Source of the DNA: Hydrogenophaga sp. 2FB | Lineage (GTDB): Bacteria; Pseudomonadota; Gammaproteobacteria; Burkholderiales; Burkholderiaceae_C | Length of the DNA stretch: 64,000 bases | Reading direction: 5' to 3' | Assembly (NCBI RefSeq): GCF_005503365.1 | Contig: NZ_SCML01000029.1 | Location: forward strand, 1 to 64,000 | The notes under the pieces: generated by a model | The model's input: only the letters and a program-made list of their open reading frames with translations | Databases searched by the model: none | Told to the model about the DNA's origin: nothing | Shown here: positions 25,937-34,962 of the stretch, piece after piece | Layout: each line of letters begins with the position of its first letter | How positions within the stretch are numbered: position 1 is the stretch's first letter | Translations under genes and position numbers: made by a program

Positions 25937-27178
25937 TCAGCGGCTGTGGGCGGGCGTGGCCTGGCGTTCCAGGTGCCGCTGCAGGTCGTCGAGCGTGGCG
26001 TGCAGCCGCGCGCCCAGGGGGCTGCGGGCGCGCGGCGTGCGACCCAGCAGGTGCAGCGCGGGGTCGCGCAGGGCACGCAGGTTCAGCGTCACGCCATGGC
26101 GCGCCAGCTGAGGGGCCAGCGTGGTCTGGCGGTCCAGCAGCATGCGGCGTGTTTGCTGGTACGCGTGTTCGGCAATCTCCCGGCGCTGGCGGTAGCCGAA
26201 GGTGTTGGCGAAGAACAGCGTGGCGTCGCGCTGATCGGGTTCGATCAGCACCACGTCGGTGTCGGGATACGCGCGCTCGTAGTGCTTCATGCCCAGTTCC
26301 AGGCGCGAGTGGATCATCGAGCGGAAGGTCTGGCTCATCACCGCGGGCAGGCCGCCTTCCACCAGCGAAGGGATGCGGCGGCCATCGTGCAGGCTGGGGT
26401 TGGTGTGAAAGGGCACCAGCGGGTTCAGGCACAACAGCAGGTCGGTGCCTTCGTCCAGCGCCACGGTGGCGTGCAGGGTTTTCTTGAGCGCGCCGTCGAC
26501 GTAGTGATGGCCGCCAATTTCCACCGGCGGGAACAGGCCCGGCAATGCCGCGCTGGCCTGGATGGCGCGCGAGATCGGCACGTGGTCCCAGCCGGGGCGG
26601 CCGAACGGGGCCGCGTCGCCGGTGTCGAGCTGGGTGGCCACGAGCGTGAGGCGCGTGCGCAGTTGGCGAAAATCGTTGCTGCGCCCCGGTTGGCTGAACA
26701 GGCGCGCGAGTTGTTCGTGGATACCTTCGTTGTCGAGCACGCCGGTGGGCAGCGCCGCCCCCACGCGCTCGAAGGCGGTGGTGAAGCGCTTGCCTTGCGC
26801 GCCCCAGGCCCACAGCGCACCGCCGATCAGGCCCGGCAAGCGTTGCAGCCGGGCGCCGAACTCACCCCACGCCGGCTTGAGCAACCACGACGGATCGAAG
26901 TTGTCGTCGCCCAGGTGGTCTTCAATGAAGGCCTCGCAGAGCTGGCGCGGGCGGATGCCATTGGCCAGACCCGCGGCGATGAAGCCGCCGGCGGACACGC
27001 CGACATAGTGCTCGCAGGCATTGAGGTCCAGGCCCTGCAGGCCATCGTCCAGGGCGCACAGCGCGCCGATTTCGTAGATGGCGCCGAGCGGCCCGCCACC
27101 AGCCAATGCCAGCGCGATGCGGGGACGGCGTGCCTTCTGTGCGGTGCTGCGAGGAGTGGCTTTGCGAGACGTCGTCAT
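25937..27178 (-). CDS. Patatin-like phospholipase (cytosolic)
   Basis: A 413-residue serine hydrolase. The oxyanion loop GGGPLGAIYE, nucleophile GVSAGG and the catalytic-dyad segment YVDGALKKT (Asp) are all present. No signal peptide; a short basic N-terminus (MTTSRKATPRSTAQKARR) precedes the domain. Patatins cleave acyl ester bonds; a role in lipid-body or PHA turnover is possible given neighbours but unproven. First gene of a two-gene unit with tetR. Confidence 0.88.
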   Translation of the reverse strand: MTTSRKATPRSTAQKARRPRIALALAGGGPLGAIYEIGALCALDDGLQGLDLNACEHYVGVSAGGFIAAGLANGIRPRQLCEAFIEDHLGDDNFDPSWLLKPAWGEFGARLQRLPGLIGGALWAWGAQGKRFTTAFERVGAALPTGVLDNEGIHEQLARLFSQPGRSNDFRQLRTRLTLVATQLDTGDAAPFGRPGWDHVPISRAIQASAALPGLFPPVEIGGHHYVDGALKKTLHATVALDEGTDLLLCLNPLVPFHTNPSLHDGRRIPSLVEGGLPAVMSQTFRSMIHSRLELGMKHYERAYPDTDVVLIEPDQRDATLFFANTFGYRQRREIAEHAYQQTRRMLLDRQTTLAPQLARHGVTLNLRALRDPALHLLGRTPRARSPLGARLHATLDDLQRHLERQATPAHSR

Positions 27179-27241
27179 GCGTTTGAGTGTAGACCGGCGA
27201 AACCGGTGATCGTGTTGCGTTGCAGCATGCGCGGCGGGCGC

Positions 27242-27265
27242 AAAAAAGGGGCGTCAAGCGCCCCT
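27242..27265 (-). terminator. Rho-independent terminator of the phasin gene
   Basis: On the minus strand AGGGGCG/CGCCCCT arms with a five-base loop are followed by six T. It lies 28 bases after the phasin stop. Confidence 0.9.
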
Positions 27266-27293
27266 GTTTCTTGTGATGCGCCGCGGCCCGCGG

Positions 27294-27791
27294 TCATCGT
27301 GTGCTCTTGCGTGCCGCGGTCTTCTTGGCGGGTGCCGCTTTCTTCGCGGCGGTTTTTGCAGGTGCCTTTCCGGTCAGGCTTTGCACGTGCTGGTTCAGCG
27401 CGTCGATGCGTTCGATCAGCGCGTCCACGTCGCGCGCGGAGGGCACGCCCAGCTTGTTCAAGGCCTTGGCCACGCGCTCTTCGAAGATGTTCTCCAGCTT
27501 GTCCCACTGGCCCTGGGCCTTGGAGGAGATGTCGGTGGCCATGCTGCTCACGCGGTTGGTGGCTTCGCTGATGCGCTCTTCGGCCACGGCCTGTGTCTTG
27601 CGCTGAATCGTCAGGCCTTCCTTCACGAGCGATTCGAAGGCCTTGCCGCCTTCTTCCTGCGCCTTGGAGAATGCGCCCAGGCCGGCCAGCCAGATCTGTT
27701 GCGCGGAGTCCTTGATGGCGCCCGACAGTGGGGAGTTGAAGCCGGCAGCGGTGGTTTTGGCGCTGTCGGTTTTCTGGATTTTCTTGACCAT
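27294..27791 (-). CDS. Phasin, polyhydroxyalkanoate granule-associated (PhaI/PhaF type)
   Basis: A 165-residue protein. Residues 20-120 form the phasin core: IKDSAQQIWLAGLGAFSKAQEEGGKAFESLVKEG, then coiled-coil helices with a heptad pattern up to VQSLTGK. The last 25 residues are Lys/Ala-rich (AKTAAKKAAPAKKTAARK), as in PhaF-like phasins whose basic tail contacts DNA. It coats PHA granules. ATG 27791 follows AGGAG. Divergent from the fatty acyl-CoA reductase across 233 bases. Confidence 0.92.
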   Translation of the reverse strand: MVKKIQKTDSAKTTAAGFNSPLSGAIKDSAQQIWLAGLGAFSKAQEEGGKAFESLVKEGLTIQRKTQAVAEERISEATNRVSSMATDISSKAQGQWDKLENIFEERVAKALNKLGVPSARDVDALIERIDALNQHVQSLTGKAPAKTAAKKAAPAKKTAARKSTR

Positions 27792-27885
27792 GGGGATGCT
27801 CCTGTGGTGGTTGCGAAAGCGGGGCAGGGCGGGCATGCCGTCCAAACGTCTGGGCACTGTACGGGCCGTGCGCCCCGCCTGTGTA

Positions 27886-27909
27886 GGGGCGCGCGACTAA
27901 ACGCGCCCC
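27886..27909. repeat. Inverted repeat in the phasin/FAR divergent region
   Basis: Perfect eight-base arms GGGGCGCG/CGCGCCCC with an eight-base loop lie in the 233-base region between the divergent starts. No T-run follows. It could be an operator or a leader hairpin. The remainder of the region shows only the two ribosome sites. Confidence 0.35.
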
Positions 27910-28024
27910 GCTGTGGGCGGCGCCTCACGCGGGTTTTTGCGGAAGGCGGCGGCAGCCTTCCTGGTCAAGAATGCCGGACGCTCTTTGCGCTCCCTGCCCA
28001 ACATCAAATTTCAGGAGATCCTTC

Positions 28025-30010
28025 ATGCAGTACTTCGTCACAGGTGCCACCGGCTTCATCGGCAAACGTCTGGTGGCCAAGCTGCTGCAGCGCAAAGGGT
28101 CGGTGGTGCACTTCCTGATCCGCCAGGAGAGCGAGGGCAAGGTGGCCGGGCTGCGCGAAGTCTGGGGCGTGGGCGCGGCGCGCGCGGTGCCGGTGTTTGG
28201 TGACCTCACGTCGAAAAAGCTCGGCGTGTCGGCCGACGAGGTGAAGGCGCTCAAGGGCCAGATCGATCACTTCTTCCACCTCGCCGCCGTGTACGACCTC
28301 GAGGCCGACGAAGAAAGCCAGATCGCGGTGAACGTGGACGGCACGCGCAACACGGTGGAGTTCGCCAAGGCGATCGGCGCGGGCCACTTCCACCACGTGT
28401 CGTCGATTGCCGCTGCCGGCCTGTACGAAGGCGTGTTCCGCGAAGACATGTTCGACGAGGCGGAGAACTACGAGCACCCGTACTTCATGACCAAGCACGA
28501 GAGCGAAAAGATCGTGCGCCAGGAATGCAAGGTGCCGTGGAGCGTGTACCGCCCGGCCGCCGTGGTGGGCGACTCGCGCACCGGCGAGATGGACAAGGTC
28601 GACGGCCCGTACTACTTCTTCAAGCTGATCCAGCGCATGCGCCAGATCCTGCCGCCCTGGATGCCCAGCGTGGGCCTGGAAGGCGGACGCATCAACATCG
28701 TGCCGGTGGACTTCGTGGTCGACGCGCTCGACCACATCAGCCACCAGAAACGCAGCAGCGGTTCGTGCTTCCACCTGGTGGACCCCATGGGCTACCGCGT
28801 GGGTGACGTGCTCGACATCCTGAGCAAGGCCGCGCATGCGCCGAAGATGAACCTGTTCGTCAACGCCGCGCTGATGGGCTTCATCCCCAAGAGCGTGAAG
28901 AAGGGCCTGATGGCGCTCGCGCCGGTGCGCCGCGTCTACAAGGCCGTCATGCAGGACCTCGGCTTGCCCGAGGACATGATGACCTTCGTCAACTACCCCA
29001 CGCGCTTCGACTGCCGCGACACGCTGGCAGCGCTCAAGGGCAGTGGCATCGCCTGCCCCAACTTCAAGGACTACGCCTGGCGGCTCTGGGACTACTGGGA
29101 GCGCCACCTCGACCCCGACCTGCACATCGACCGCAGCCTGAAAGGCACGGTCGCCGGCAAAGTGGTGCTGGTCACCGGCGGCAGCTCGGGCATCGGCCTG
29201 GCGGCGGCGCACAAGTTTGCCGAAGCCGGCGCGGTCACCATCATCTGCGGGCGCGACCAGGACAAACTCGACGAGGCCTGCAAGGAAGCCAAGGACAAGG
29301 GCTACCAGTTCATCGCCTACGCGGCCGACATCGCCGACATGGCCGATGCCGATCGGTTCGTGCAACTGCTGATCCAGAACCACGGCGGTGTCGATTTCCT
29401 CATCAACAACGCCGGCCGCTCGATCCGCCGCGCCATCGAAGGCAGCTACGACCGCTTCCACGATTTCGAGCGCACCATGCAGCTCAACTACTTCGGTTGC
29501 CTGCGCGTGACCATGGGCTTTCTGCCCGGCATGGTGGCCAAGAAGAAGGGCCACGTGGTCAACATCAGCTCCATCGGCGTGCTCACCAACGCGCCGCGTT
29601 TCTCGGCCTACGTGGCGAGCAAGTCGGCGCTGGACGCGTGGACGCGCTGCGCCTCCAGCGAGTTCGCCGACCAGGGCATCACCTTCACCACCATCAACAT
29701 GCCTCTGGTGCGCACACCCATGATCGCGCCGACCCAGATCTACAAGAACGTGCCCACGCTGGCGCCCGAAGAGGCGGCCGACATGATCGCGCAGGCCTGC
29801 ATCTTCAAGCCGGTGCGCATCGCCACGCGCCTGGGCATCACCGGCCAGGTGATGCACGCGCTGGTGCCGCGTGTGGCGCAGATCGTGATGAACACGAGTT
29901 TTCGCATGTTCCCCGACTCGTCGGCGGCCAAGGGTGAGAAGGGCGCGAAATCGCAGTTGTCGGCCGAAGCCGTCGCGATGCAGCAGATGATGCGCGGAAT
30001 CCATTTCTGA
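28025..30010 (+). CDS. Two-domain fatty acyl-CoA (or acyl-ACP) reductase forming fatty alcohol
   Basis: A 661-residue cytosolic fusion of two NAD(P)-binding reductase domains. Residues 1-365: male-sterility/NAD-binding-4 type with TGATGFIG near the start, HHVSSIAAAGLY and YFMTKHESEK. Residues 370-661: short-chain dehydrogenase with VTGGSSGIGLA, NNAGRSIRR, NISSIGVL and SAYVASKSALD (YxxxK). Domain order, total length and long identical stretches (MDKVDGPYYFFK, HDFERTMQLNYFG, FTTINMPLVRTPMIAPT) match, from memory, the Marinobacter enzyme that reduces acyl-CoA or acyl-ACP through aldehyde to alcohol. With the WS/DGAT upstream it would complete a wax ester pathway. AGGAG precedes ATG 28025. Confidence 0.9.
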   Translation: MQYFVTGATGFIGKRLVAKLLQRKGSVVHFLIRQESEGKVAGLREVWGVGAARAVPVFGDLTSKKLGVSADEVKALKGQIDHFFHLAAVYDLEADEESQIAVNVDGTRNTVEFAKAIGAGHFHHVSSIAAAGLYEGVFREDMFDEAENYEHPYFMTKHESEKIVRQECKVPWSVYRPAAVVGDSRTGEMDKVDGPYYFFKLIQRMRQILPPWMPSVGLEGGRINIVPVDFVVDALDHISHQKRSSGSCFHLVDPMGYRVGDVLDILSKAAHAPKMNLFVNAALMGFIPKSVKKGLMALAPVRRVYKAVMQDLGLPEDMMTFVNYPTRFDCRDTLAALKGSGIACPNFKDYAWRLWDYWERHLDPDLHIDRSLKGTVAGKVVLVTGGSSGIGLAAAHKFAEAGAVTIICGRDQDKLDEACKEAKDKGYQFIAYAADIADMADADRFVQLLIQNHGGVDFLINNAGRSIRRAIEGSYDRFHDFERTMQLNYFGCLRVTMGFLPGMVAKKKGHVVNISSIGVLTNAPRFSAYVASKSALDAWTRCASSEFADQGITFTTINMPLVRTPMIAPTQIYKNVPTLAPEEAADMIAQACIFKPVRIATRLGITGQVMHALVPRVAQIVMNTSFRMFPDSSAAKGEKGAKSQLSAEAVAMQQMMRGIHF

Positions 30011-30074
30011 GGGCGGGGCGCGTCATGCGTCGGCCCTAGAATTCCGCTTTTGACCGCATCCTAGGAACCGCCGC

Positions 30075-30971
30075 ATGACCACGCCCGCCGACATCACCTC
30101 CCTCGCCCCGCGCGACAAGGCCGAAATCCTTGCGCAGGCGCTGCCGTACATCCGCAAGTACCACGGCAAGACGATGGTCATCAAGTACGGCGGCAACGCC
30201 ATGACCGACCCGGCGCTGCAGCAGGACTTCGCCGAAGACGTGGTGCTGCTCAAGCTGGTGGGCATCAACCCGGTGGTGGTGCACGGCGGCGGGCCGCAGA
30301 TCGAGACCCTGCTCAAGCGTCTGGGCAAACAGGGCCAGTTCATCCAGGGCATGCGCGTGACCGATCCCGAAACCATGGAGGTGGTGGAGTGGGTGCTGGC
30401 TGGCGAGGTGCAGCAGGACATCGTGGGCCTCATCAACCAGGCCGGTGGCAAGGCGGTGGGCCTGACCGGCCGCGACGGCGCCATGATCCGCGCGCGCAAG
30501 CTGCGCATGACCGACCAGAAAGACCCGAACCTGGAACACGACGTGGGCCAGGTGGGCGACATCGTGAGCATCGATGCAGCCGTGGTGAAGGCCCTGCAGG
30601 ACGACCAGTTCATCCCCGTCGTCAGCCCGATCGGCTTTGGCGAGCACAACGAGAGCTACAACATCAACGCCGACGTGGTGGCCGCCAAACTCGCCACCGT
30701 GCTGCAGGCCGAGAAGCTGCTCATGCTCACCAACATCCGCGGCGTGCTCGACAAGGAAGGGCAACTGCTGACCGAACTCACGCCGCGCCGCATCGACGAG
30801 CTGGTGAACGACGGCACCATCTCCGGCGGCATGATCCCCAAGATCGCCGGCGCGCTGGACGCGGCCAAGAGCGGCGTGCACGCGGTGCACATCATCGACG
30901 GGCGCGTGCCGCACGCGCTGCTGCTCGAAGTGCTCGGCAACGAGCCCTTCGGCACGATGATCAAATCATGA
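30075..30971 (+). CDS. argB: Acetylglutamate kinase
   Basis: A 298-residue amino-acid kinase for the second step of arginine synthesis. Hallmarks: [20 protein letters not shown], the acetylglutamate-binding [21 protein letters not shown] and the C-terminal GGMIPKI and [13 protein letters not shown]. Length fits the family. Ribosome site AGGA precedes ATG 30075. Confidence 0.97.
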   Translation: MTTPADITSLAPRDKAEILAQALPYIRKYHGKTMVIKYGGNAMTDPALQQDFAEDVVLLKLVGINPVVVHGGGPQIETLLKRLGKQGQFIQGMRVTDPETMEVVEWVLAGEVQQDIVGLINQAGGKAVGLTGRDGAMIRARKLRMTDQKDPNLEHDVGQVGDIVSIDAAVVKALQDDQFIPVVSPIGFGEHNESYNINADVVAAKLATVLQAEKLLMLTNIRGVLDKEGQLLTELTPRRIDELVNDGTISGGMIPKIAGALDAAKSGVHAVHIIDGRVPHALLLEVLGNEPFGTMIKS

Positions 30972-31009
30972 GCCACAACGCCCCCGGTTCCGGAGCGAGC
31001 AAGCTGCTC

Positions 31010-31095
31010 CAGGGCTCCCGAGGATCCGGCTTCGCCGGTTCCAGGGTGCGTCCCCCTCAGGGGGAACGCGCGAAGCACGGCGGGGGGAATCTCTA
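31010..31095. repeat. Composite palindromic intergenic repeat
   Basis: The 125-base gap between argB and the response regulator contains CCGGC-TTC-GCCGG (31026-31038) and CCCCC-TCA-GGGGG (31052-31064), followed by a GCG-rich tail. The pattern looks like a dispersed repeat of Comamonadaceae genomes (from memory). It leaves little room for a separate promoter except at its end. Confidence 0.5.
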
Positions 31096-31096
31096 G

Positions 31097-31789
31097 ATGC
31101 GGTTGCTCCTCGTTGAAGACGACGTGATGGTGGCCAGCGGCATCAAGCTGGGGCTCACCAACGCCGGCTACACCGTGGACTGGGTGGGCAGCGCCGAGCG
31201 CGCGCTGCAGGCCCTGGAAAGCGACAGCTTCGACCTCGCCATCGTCGACATCGGCCTGCCTGCCATGGACGGCCTGGTGCTCACGCGCCAGCTGCGCACC
31301 AACGGCTCGAAGATGCCCGTGCTGATCCTCACCGCGCGCGATGCCTTGCACGACCGCGTGCAGGGTCTGGACATCGGCGCCGACGACTACATGATCAAGC
31401 CCTTCGAACTGCCCGAGCTGCTGGCGCGCATGCGCGCGCTGCTGCGCCGCTCGCAGGCCGCCACTTCGGCGGTGCTGGGTTTTGGCCCGCTGGAGATGGA
31501 CACCGCGAACCGCCGCGTCACCTTGGCCGGCCAACCCGTGGAGCTGGGCCCGCGCGAATGGACCGTGCTCGAGTACCTGCTCATGCAGGTGCCCAAGCCC
31601 GCCGCCAAGGACAAGCTGCTGCAGGCCCTGACCGGCTGGGACAAGGAAATCACGCCCAATGCCATCGAGGTCTACGTCTCGCGTCTGCGCGCCAAGCTCG
31701 AACCCTCCGGCATCAGCCTGCGCGCGATCCGGGGCTTTGGCTACCGGCTCGAACTGACCGACCCACCCGGTCATGTCGCCGCACCCTAA
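31097..31789 (+). CDS. OmpR/TctD-type response regulator
   Basis: A 230-residue regulator. Receiver: LLLVEDD, phosphoacceptor D51 in IVDIGLPAMDGL, ILTARD and IKPFELPEL. The C-terminal winged helix includes GPLEMDTANRRVTLAGQPVELGPREWTVLEYLL and ITPNAIEVYVSRLRAKLE. It belongs to the QseB/TctD group. The kinase gene begins within its last 17 bases. Confidence 0.93.
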   Translation: MRLLLVEDDVMVASGIKLGLTNAGYTVDWVGSAERALQALESDSFDLAIVDIGLPAMDGLVLTRQLRTNGSKMPVLILTARDALHDRVQGLDIGADDYMIKPFELPELLARMRALLRRSQAATSAVLGFGPLEMDTANRRVTLAGQPVELGPREWTVLEYLLMQVPKPAAKDKLLQALTGWDKEITPNAIEVYVSRLRAKLEPSGISLRAIRGFGYRLELTDPPGHVAAP

Positions 31790-33263
31790 GTCCACGGCAT
31801 CGCGCGGCATGATCTGGGGCTTGCAGCGCAGGCTGCTGGTCATGCTGCTCTTCACGCTGAGCGTGATCGGCACGGTCAGTGTGCTGGTGCACTACCAGAC
31901 CGCGGGCACCGCCGCGCTGCAGCAGGACCAGCGCCTGCACAAACTGGTGCCGCTGCTGGCCGATTCGATCGTCGTGACCAGCGTGACCGAAGGCGACGCG
32001 GGGCGGGCCATCGCAGGCCTGAGCGAGGCCATCGAAGGGCCCGGCATGGCCATGCTGCTGGCGCCGCCGGTGGAGGAGTTCCTGTCCGAATGGCCTGGGC
32101 TGCGCGCTTTTGGTGTGTTTGACGCGCGCGGCGGCCACATCATGGGCGAGCGCTGGTTGCCCACCGTCCTGCCCGCCACGCAGGACGCCGAGTTCTTCAA
32201 TGTGGTCGAGGCCGGCACCACCTACCGCGTGGTGGCCCAGCGTGTGACGACGGACATGGGCGAACTCATCGTCATGCTCGCCGACGGCTCCGACGTGCGC
32301 CAGCACTGGCTGGGCAACGTGCTGCTGCGTGTGCTGTTCCCCAACCTGATGTTGTTCGCCGTGGCCGCCGCCGTCGTCACCTGGGGCGTGGCGCGCACCT
32401 TGCGGCCGCTGATCGACCTCAAGGATGCGGTGGAAAACCGCTCGCCGCGCGACCTGAGCCCGCTGAGCACCGACAAGATTCCCGGCGAAGTCTTGCCCCT
32501 CGTGGTGTCGCTCAACCGCCTGTTCAAGCTCGTCAATGCCCAGAGCGAGGCGCAGCGCCGCTTCGTGGCCGATGCCGCGCACCAGCTGCGCACGCCGCTG
32601 GCCGGCCTGCAGGCGCAGGTGGAGGCCTGGGCCCAGGCCACGCGCGGCATGGGCGGGGATGAGTCCATCGGACTGCGTGTCGATCAGGTCCGGCGCCTGC
32701 GCGACGCCACGCGACGCACGTCCCAGCTGGCCAGCCAGTTGTTGGCGCTGTCGCGCGCCGACGCCGTCAGCGCTGATGCCCAGCCCATGCACCGGGTGGA
32801 CCTGATGGAGCTGTGCGAGAACATGCTCTCGCTCTATCTGGACGCGGCCGGGCGCAAGCACATCGACCTCGGCCTCGAAGTCCAGCCGGCCCAGACGCTC
32901 GGCCACGCGTGGCTGCTGCGCGAGTTGCTGCTCAACCTGGTGGACAACGCCGTCAAGTACACGCCCGTGGGTGGGCGCATCACGGTGCGCTGTGGCGAAG
33001 AGCCTGTGACGATCGGCGAAATCGATACCGTGCGCGCGTGGATGGAGGTGGAAGACGACGGGCCGGGCATTCCCGCGCACGAGCACGAACGCGTGTTGCA
33101 GCGCTTCTACCGCGTGCCGGGCACGACGGTCGAGGGCAATGGTCTGGGCCTGGCCATTGCGAACGAGATCGCGCGCGCCCACCGCGTCCCGCTGCAGTTC
33201 GACACCGGCGCGCACGGCCCGGGCCTGCGTGTGCGGGTGACTTTTGAGGCGGTCACTTACTGA
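31773..33263 (+). CDS. TctE-like sensor histidine kinase
   Basis: A 496-residue membrane kinase. Two membrane segments (about residues 20-40 and 190-210) flank a periplasmic 2CSK_N-type sensor (ALQQDQRLHKLVPLLADSIV). Then HAMP-like region, H-box RRFVADAAHQLRTPLAGLQ, N-box NLVDNAVKYTP, and G-boxes EDDGPGIP and GNGLGLAIA. The group often senses di- or tricarboxylates, but the signal is unknown. ATG 31773 lies inside the response regulator gene; ATG 31809 is an alternative. Confidence 0.9.
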   Translation: MSPHPKSTASRGMIWGLQRRLLVMLLFTLSVIGTVSVLVHYQTAGTAALQQDQRLHKLVPLLADSIVVTSVTEGDAGRAIAGLSEAIEGPGMAMLLAPPVEEFLSEWPGLRAFGVFDARGGHIMGERWLPTVLPATQDAEFFNVVEAGTTYRVVAQRVTTDMGELIVMLADGSDVRQHWLGNVLLRVLFPNLMLFAVAAAVVTWGVARTLRPLIDLKDAVENRSPRDLSPLSTDKIPGEVLPLVVSLNRLFKLVNAQSEAQRRFVADAAHQLRTPLAGLQAQVEAWAQATRGMGGDESIGLRVDQVRRLRDATRRTSQLASQLLALSRADAVSADAQPMHRVDLMELCENMLSLYLDAAGRKHIDLGLEVQPAQTLGHAWLLRELLLNLVDNAVKYTPVGGRITVRCGEEPVTIGEIDTVRAWMEVEDDGPGIPAHEHERVLQRFYRVPGTTVEGNGLGLAIANEIARAHRVPLQFDTGAHGPGLRVRVTFEAVTY

Positions 33264-33364
33264 CCTCGAATGGCGCGCCGCAAGGGCCCTTGGACGCCTC
33301 GCGCTGTGCGAGAATGGCCGCGGGAAAAGACCCCCGCAACCCACTCCAGACGGACTGCTTGCCC

Positions 33365-34057
33365 ATGACCTCCACTGCCCCCGACTCCCCCTCCCCGGCC
33401 GACGATGCCGCCTTCGAAGCGGCCCAGGCTATCGAAGCGGCGGCGCAGGCCGATGGCGCGACACGCAAGCGGCCCAAGCCCGGCGAGCGCCGGGTGCAGA
33501 TCCTGCAGGCGCTGGCCACCATGCTCGAACAGCCCGGGGCCGAGCGCATCACCACCGCCGCCCTGGCGGCGCGCCTGGAAGTGAGCGAGGCCGCTTTGTA
33601 CCGCCATTTCGCCAGCAAGGCCCAGATGTTCGAGGGCCTGATCGAATTCATCGAGCAGTCGGTGTTTGGCCTGATCAACCAGCTCGGCGAACGCGAGCCC
33701 GACGCCAACCTGCGCTCGCGCAAGATCATCACCCTGCTGCTGCAGTTCGGCGAAAAGAACCCCGGCATGACGCGCGTGATGGTCGGCGACGCGCTCGTGT
33801 TCGAGAACGAGCGCCTGCAGCAGCGCATGAACCTGTTCTTCGACAAGATCGAATCGGCGCTGCGGCAGAACCTGCGCGAGACCTCGGTGCTGACCGGCGC
33901 CGCCACGCCCACGGTCGACGCCCAGGCCGACGCCTCGGTCATCACCGCCTTCTGCGTCGGGCGCCTGCAGCGCTTCGCACGCAGTGGCTTCAAACGTTCC
34001 CCCAGCGAAAGCCTGGAACACAGCCTCGCGCTGTTGCTGCCCGTCAACCGGCCCTGA
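33365..34057 (+). CDS. slmA: Nucleoid occlusion factor SlmA-like TetR protein
   Basis: A 230-residue TetR-fold DNA-binding protein. ERRVQILQALATMLEQPGAERITTAALAARLEVSEAALYRHFASKAQMFEGLIEFIE matches SlmA closely, and the C-terminal half has FGEKNPGMTRVMVGDALVFENERLQQR. SlmA blocks FtsZ assembly over the chromosome. The N-terminal 40 residues are Ala/Pro-rich and variable. ATG 33365; the frame opens upstream without a better start. Confidence 0.85.
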   Translation: MTSTAPDSPSPADDAAFEAAQAIEAAAQADGATRKRPKPGERRVQILQALATMLEQPGAERITTAALAARLEVSEAALYRHFASKAQMFEGLIEFIEQSVFGLINQLGEREPDANLRSRKIITLLLQFGEKNPGMTRVMVGDALVFENERLQQRMNLFFDKIESALRQNLRETSVLTGAATPTVDAQADASVITAFCVGRLQRFARSGFKRSPSESLEHSLALLLPVNRP

Positions 34058-34141
34058 GCAATTAGGGCGCAGCCCCTAACAAAGCGGACACAAACTGCCC
34101 GGTGATCCGCACGGGCCTCTGGTTTTGCGGTAAAAATAGCA

Positions 34142-34151
34142 CGACCGTTCG
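34142..34151. promoter_or_regulatory. Candidate TetR operator before the fad-cluster regulator
   Basis: CGACCGTTCG is a near-palindrome (CGA-n-CG-n-TCG) beside an AT-rich TAAAAATAG segment, 54 bases before the tetR ATG. The position suits autoregulation. The motif resembles, from memory, operators of betaproteobacterial fatty-acid regulators. Confidence 0.4.
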
Positions 34152-34204
34152 ATTCTTCGGGCGGCGTGTTTTTTTTGACCTCTCTTCAACCAGGACCGAC
34201 CCGC

Positions 34205-34918
34205 ATGAGCGCAGCGCCACAACGCGACAAGCCAGCCACCCCCGCCGTGCGGCGCGCGGCCGCGCCCGGACTGCTGCAGAAGGGGCAGCAGACCAAGGCC
34301 GCCATCGTCGACGCCGCGCTCGGCCTGGCCACGCAGATCGGCCTGGAGGGTTTGTCCATCGGCGCGCTCGCCGAGGTCATGCAGATGAGCAAGTCCGGCG
34401 TGTTCGCGCACTTCGGCTCGCGCGAGGAACTGCAGATTTCCGTGGTGCGCGAGTACCACACGCGGTTTGAGGACGAGGTGTTCTACCCCGCCATGGACGC
34501 GCCACGCGGCCTGCCGCGCCTGCGCGCGCTGTTCGACAACTGGATGAAGCGCACCTCGGTCGAGATCGACTCGGGCTGCCTCTACATCAGCGGCGCGGTC
34601 GAGTTCGACGACCGGCCCGGCCCGGTGCGCGATGCGCTCGCGAGTTCGGTCAACACCTGGCTCAGCGCCATGCGCCGTGCGGTAGAGATCGCGATCGAAG
34701 AAGGCCACCTCGACGCCGACACCGACGCACCCCAGATGGCATTCGAGATCCACGCGCAGATTCTGGCCTTGCACTACGAAGCGCGCTTCCTGCGCAGCCC
34801 CGACTCGGTGCGCCGCGCCTTGCGGGCCTTTGACAGCATCGTCGAGCGCAACAGCCGATGGCCTGCCGAAGGAACGCCCGCCAAAACCTCTGCTGCCACG
34901 CGCAAGCCGCGCGGCTGA
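34205..34918 (+). CDS. TetR-family regulator of the beta-oxidation cluster
   Basis: A 237-residue regulator with HTH at TKAAIVDAALGLATQIGLEGLSIGALAEVMQMSKSGVFAHFGSREELQ. The C-terminal domain (DNWMKRTSVEIDSGCLYISGAVEFDDRPGPVRDAL) is of the TetR_C type common near acyl-CoA genes. It is followed after 44 bases by the acyl-CoA dehydrogenase on the same strand, so it probably controls the fad genes and itself. Confidence 0.88.
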   Translation: MSAAPQRDKPATPAVRRAAAPGLLQKGQQTKAAIVDAALGLATQIGLEGLSIGALAEVMQMSKSGVFAHFGSREELQISVVREYHTRFEDEVFYPAMDAPRGLPRLRALFDNWMKRTSVEIDSGCLYISGAVEFDDRPGPVRDALASSVNTWLSAMRRAVEIAIEEGHLDADTDAPQMAFEIHAQILALHYEARFLRSPDSVRRALRAFDSIVERNSRWPAEGTPAKTSAATRKPRG

Positions 34919-34962
34919 ATCCCTTTCTTCCCTTCTTCACAAACCCAGCACAGGAGTTTCCG

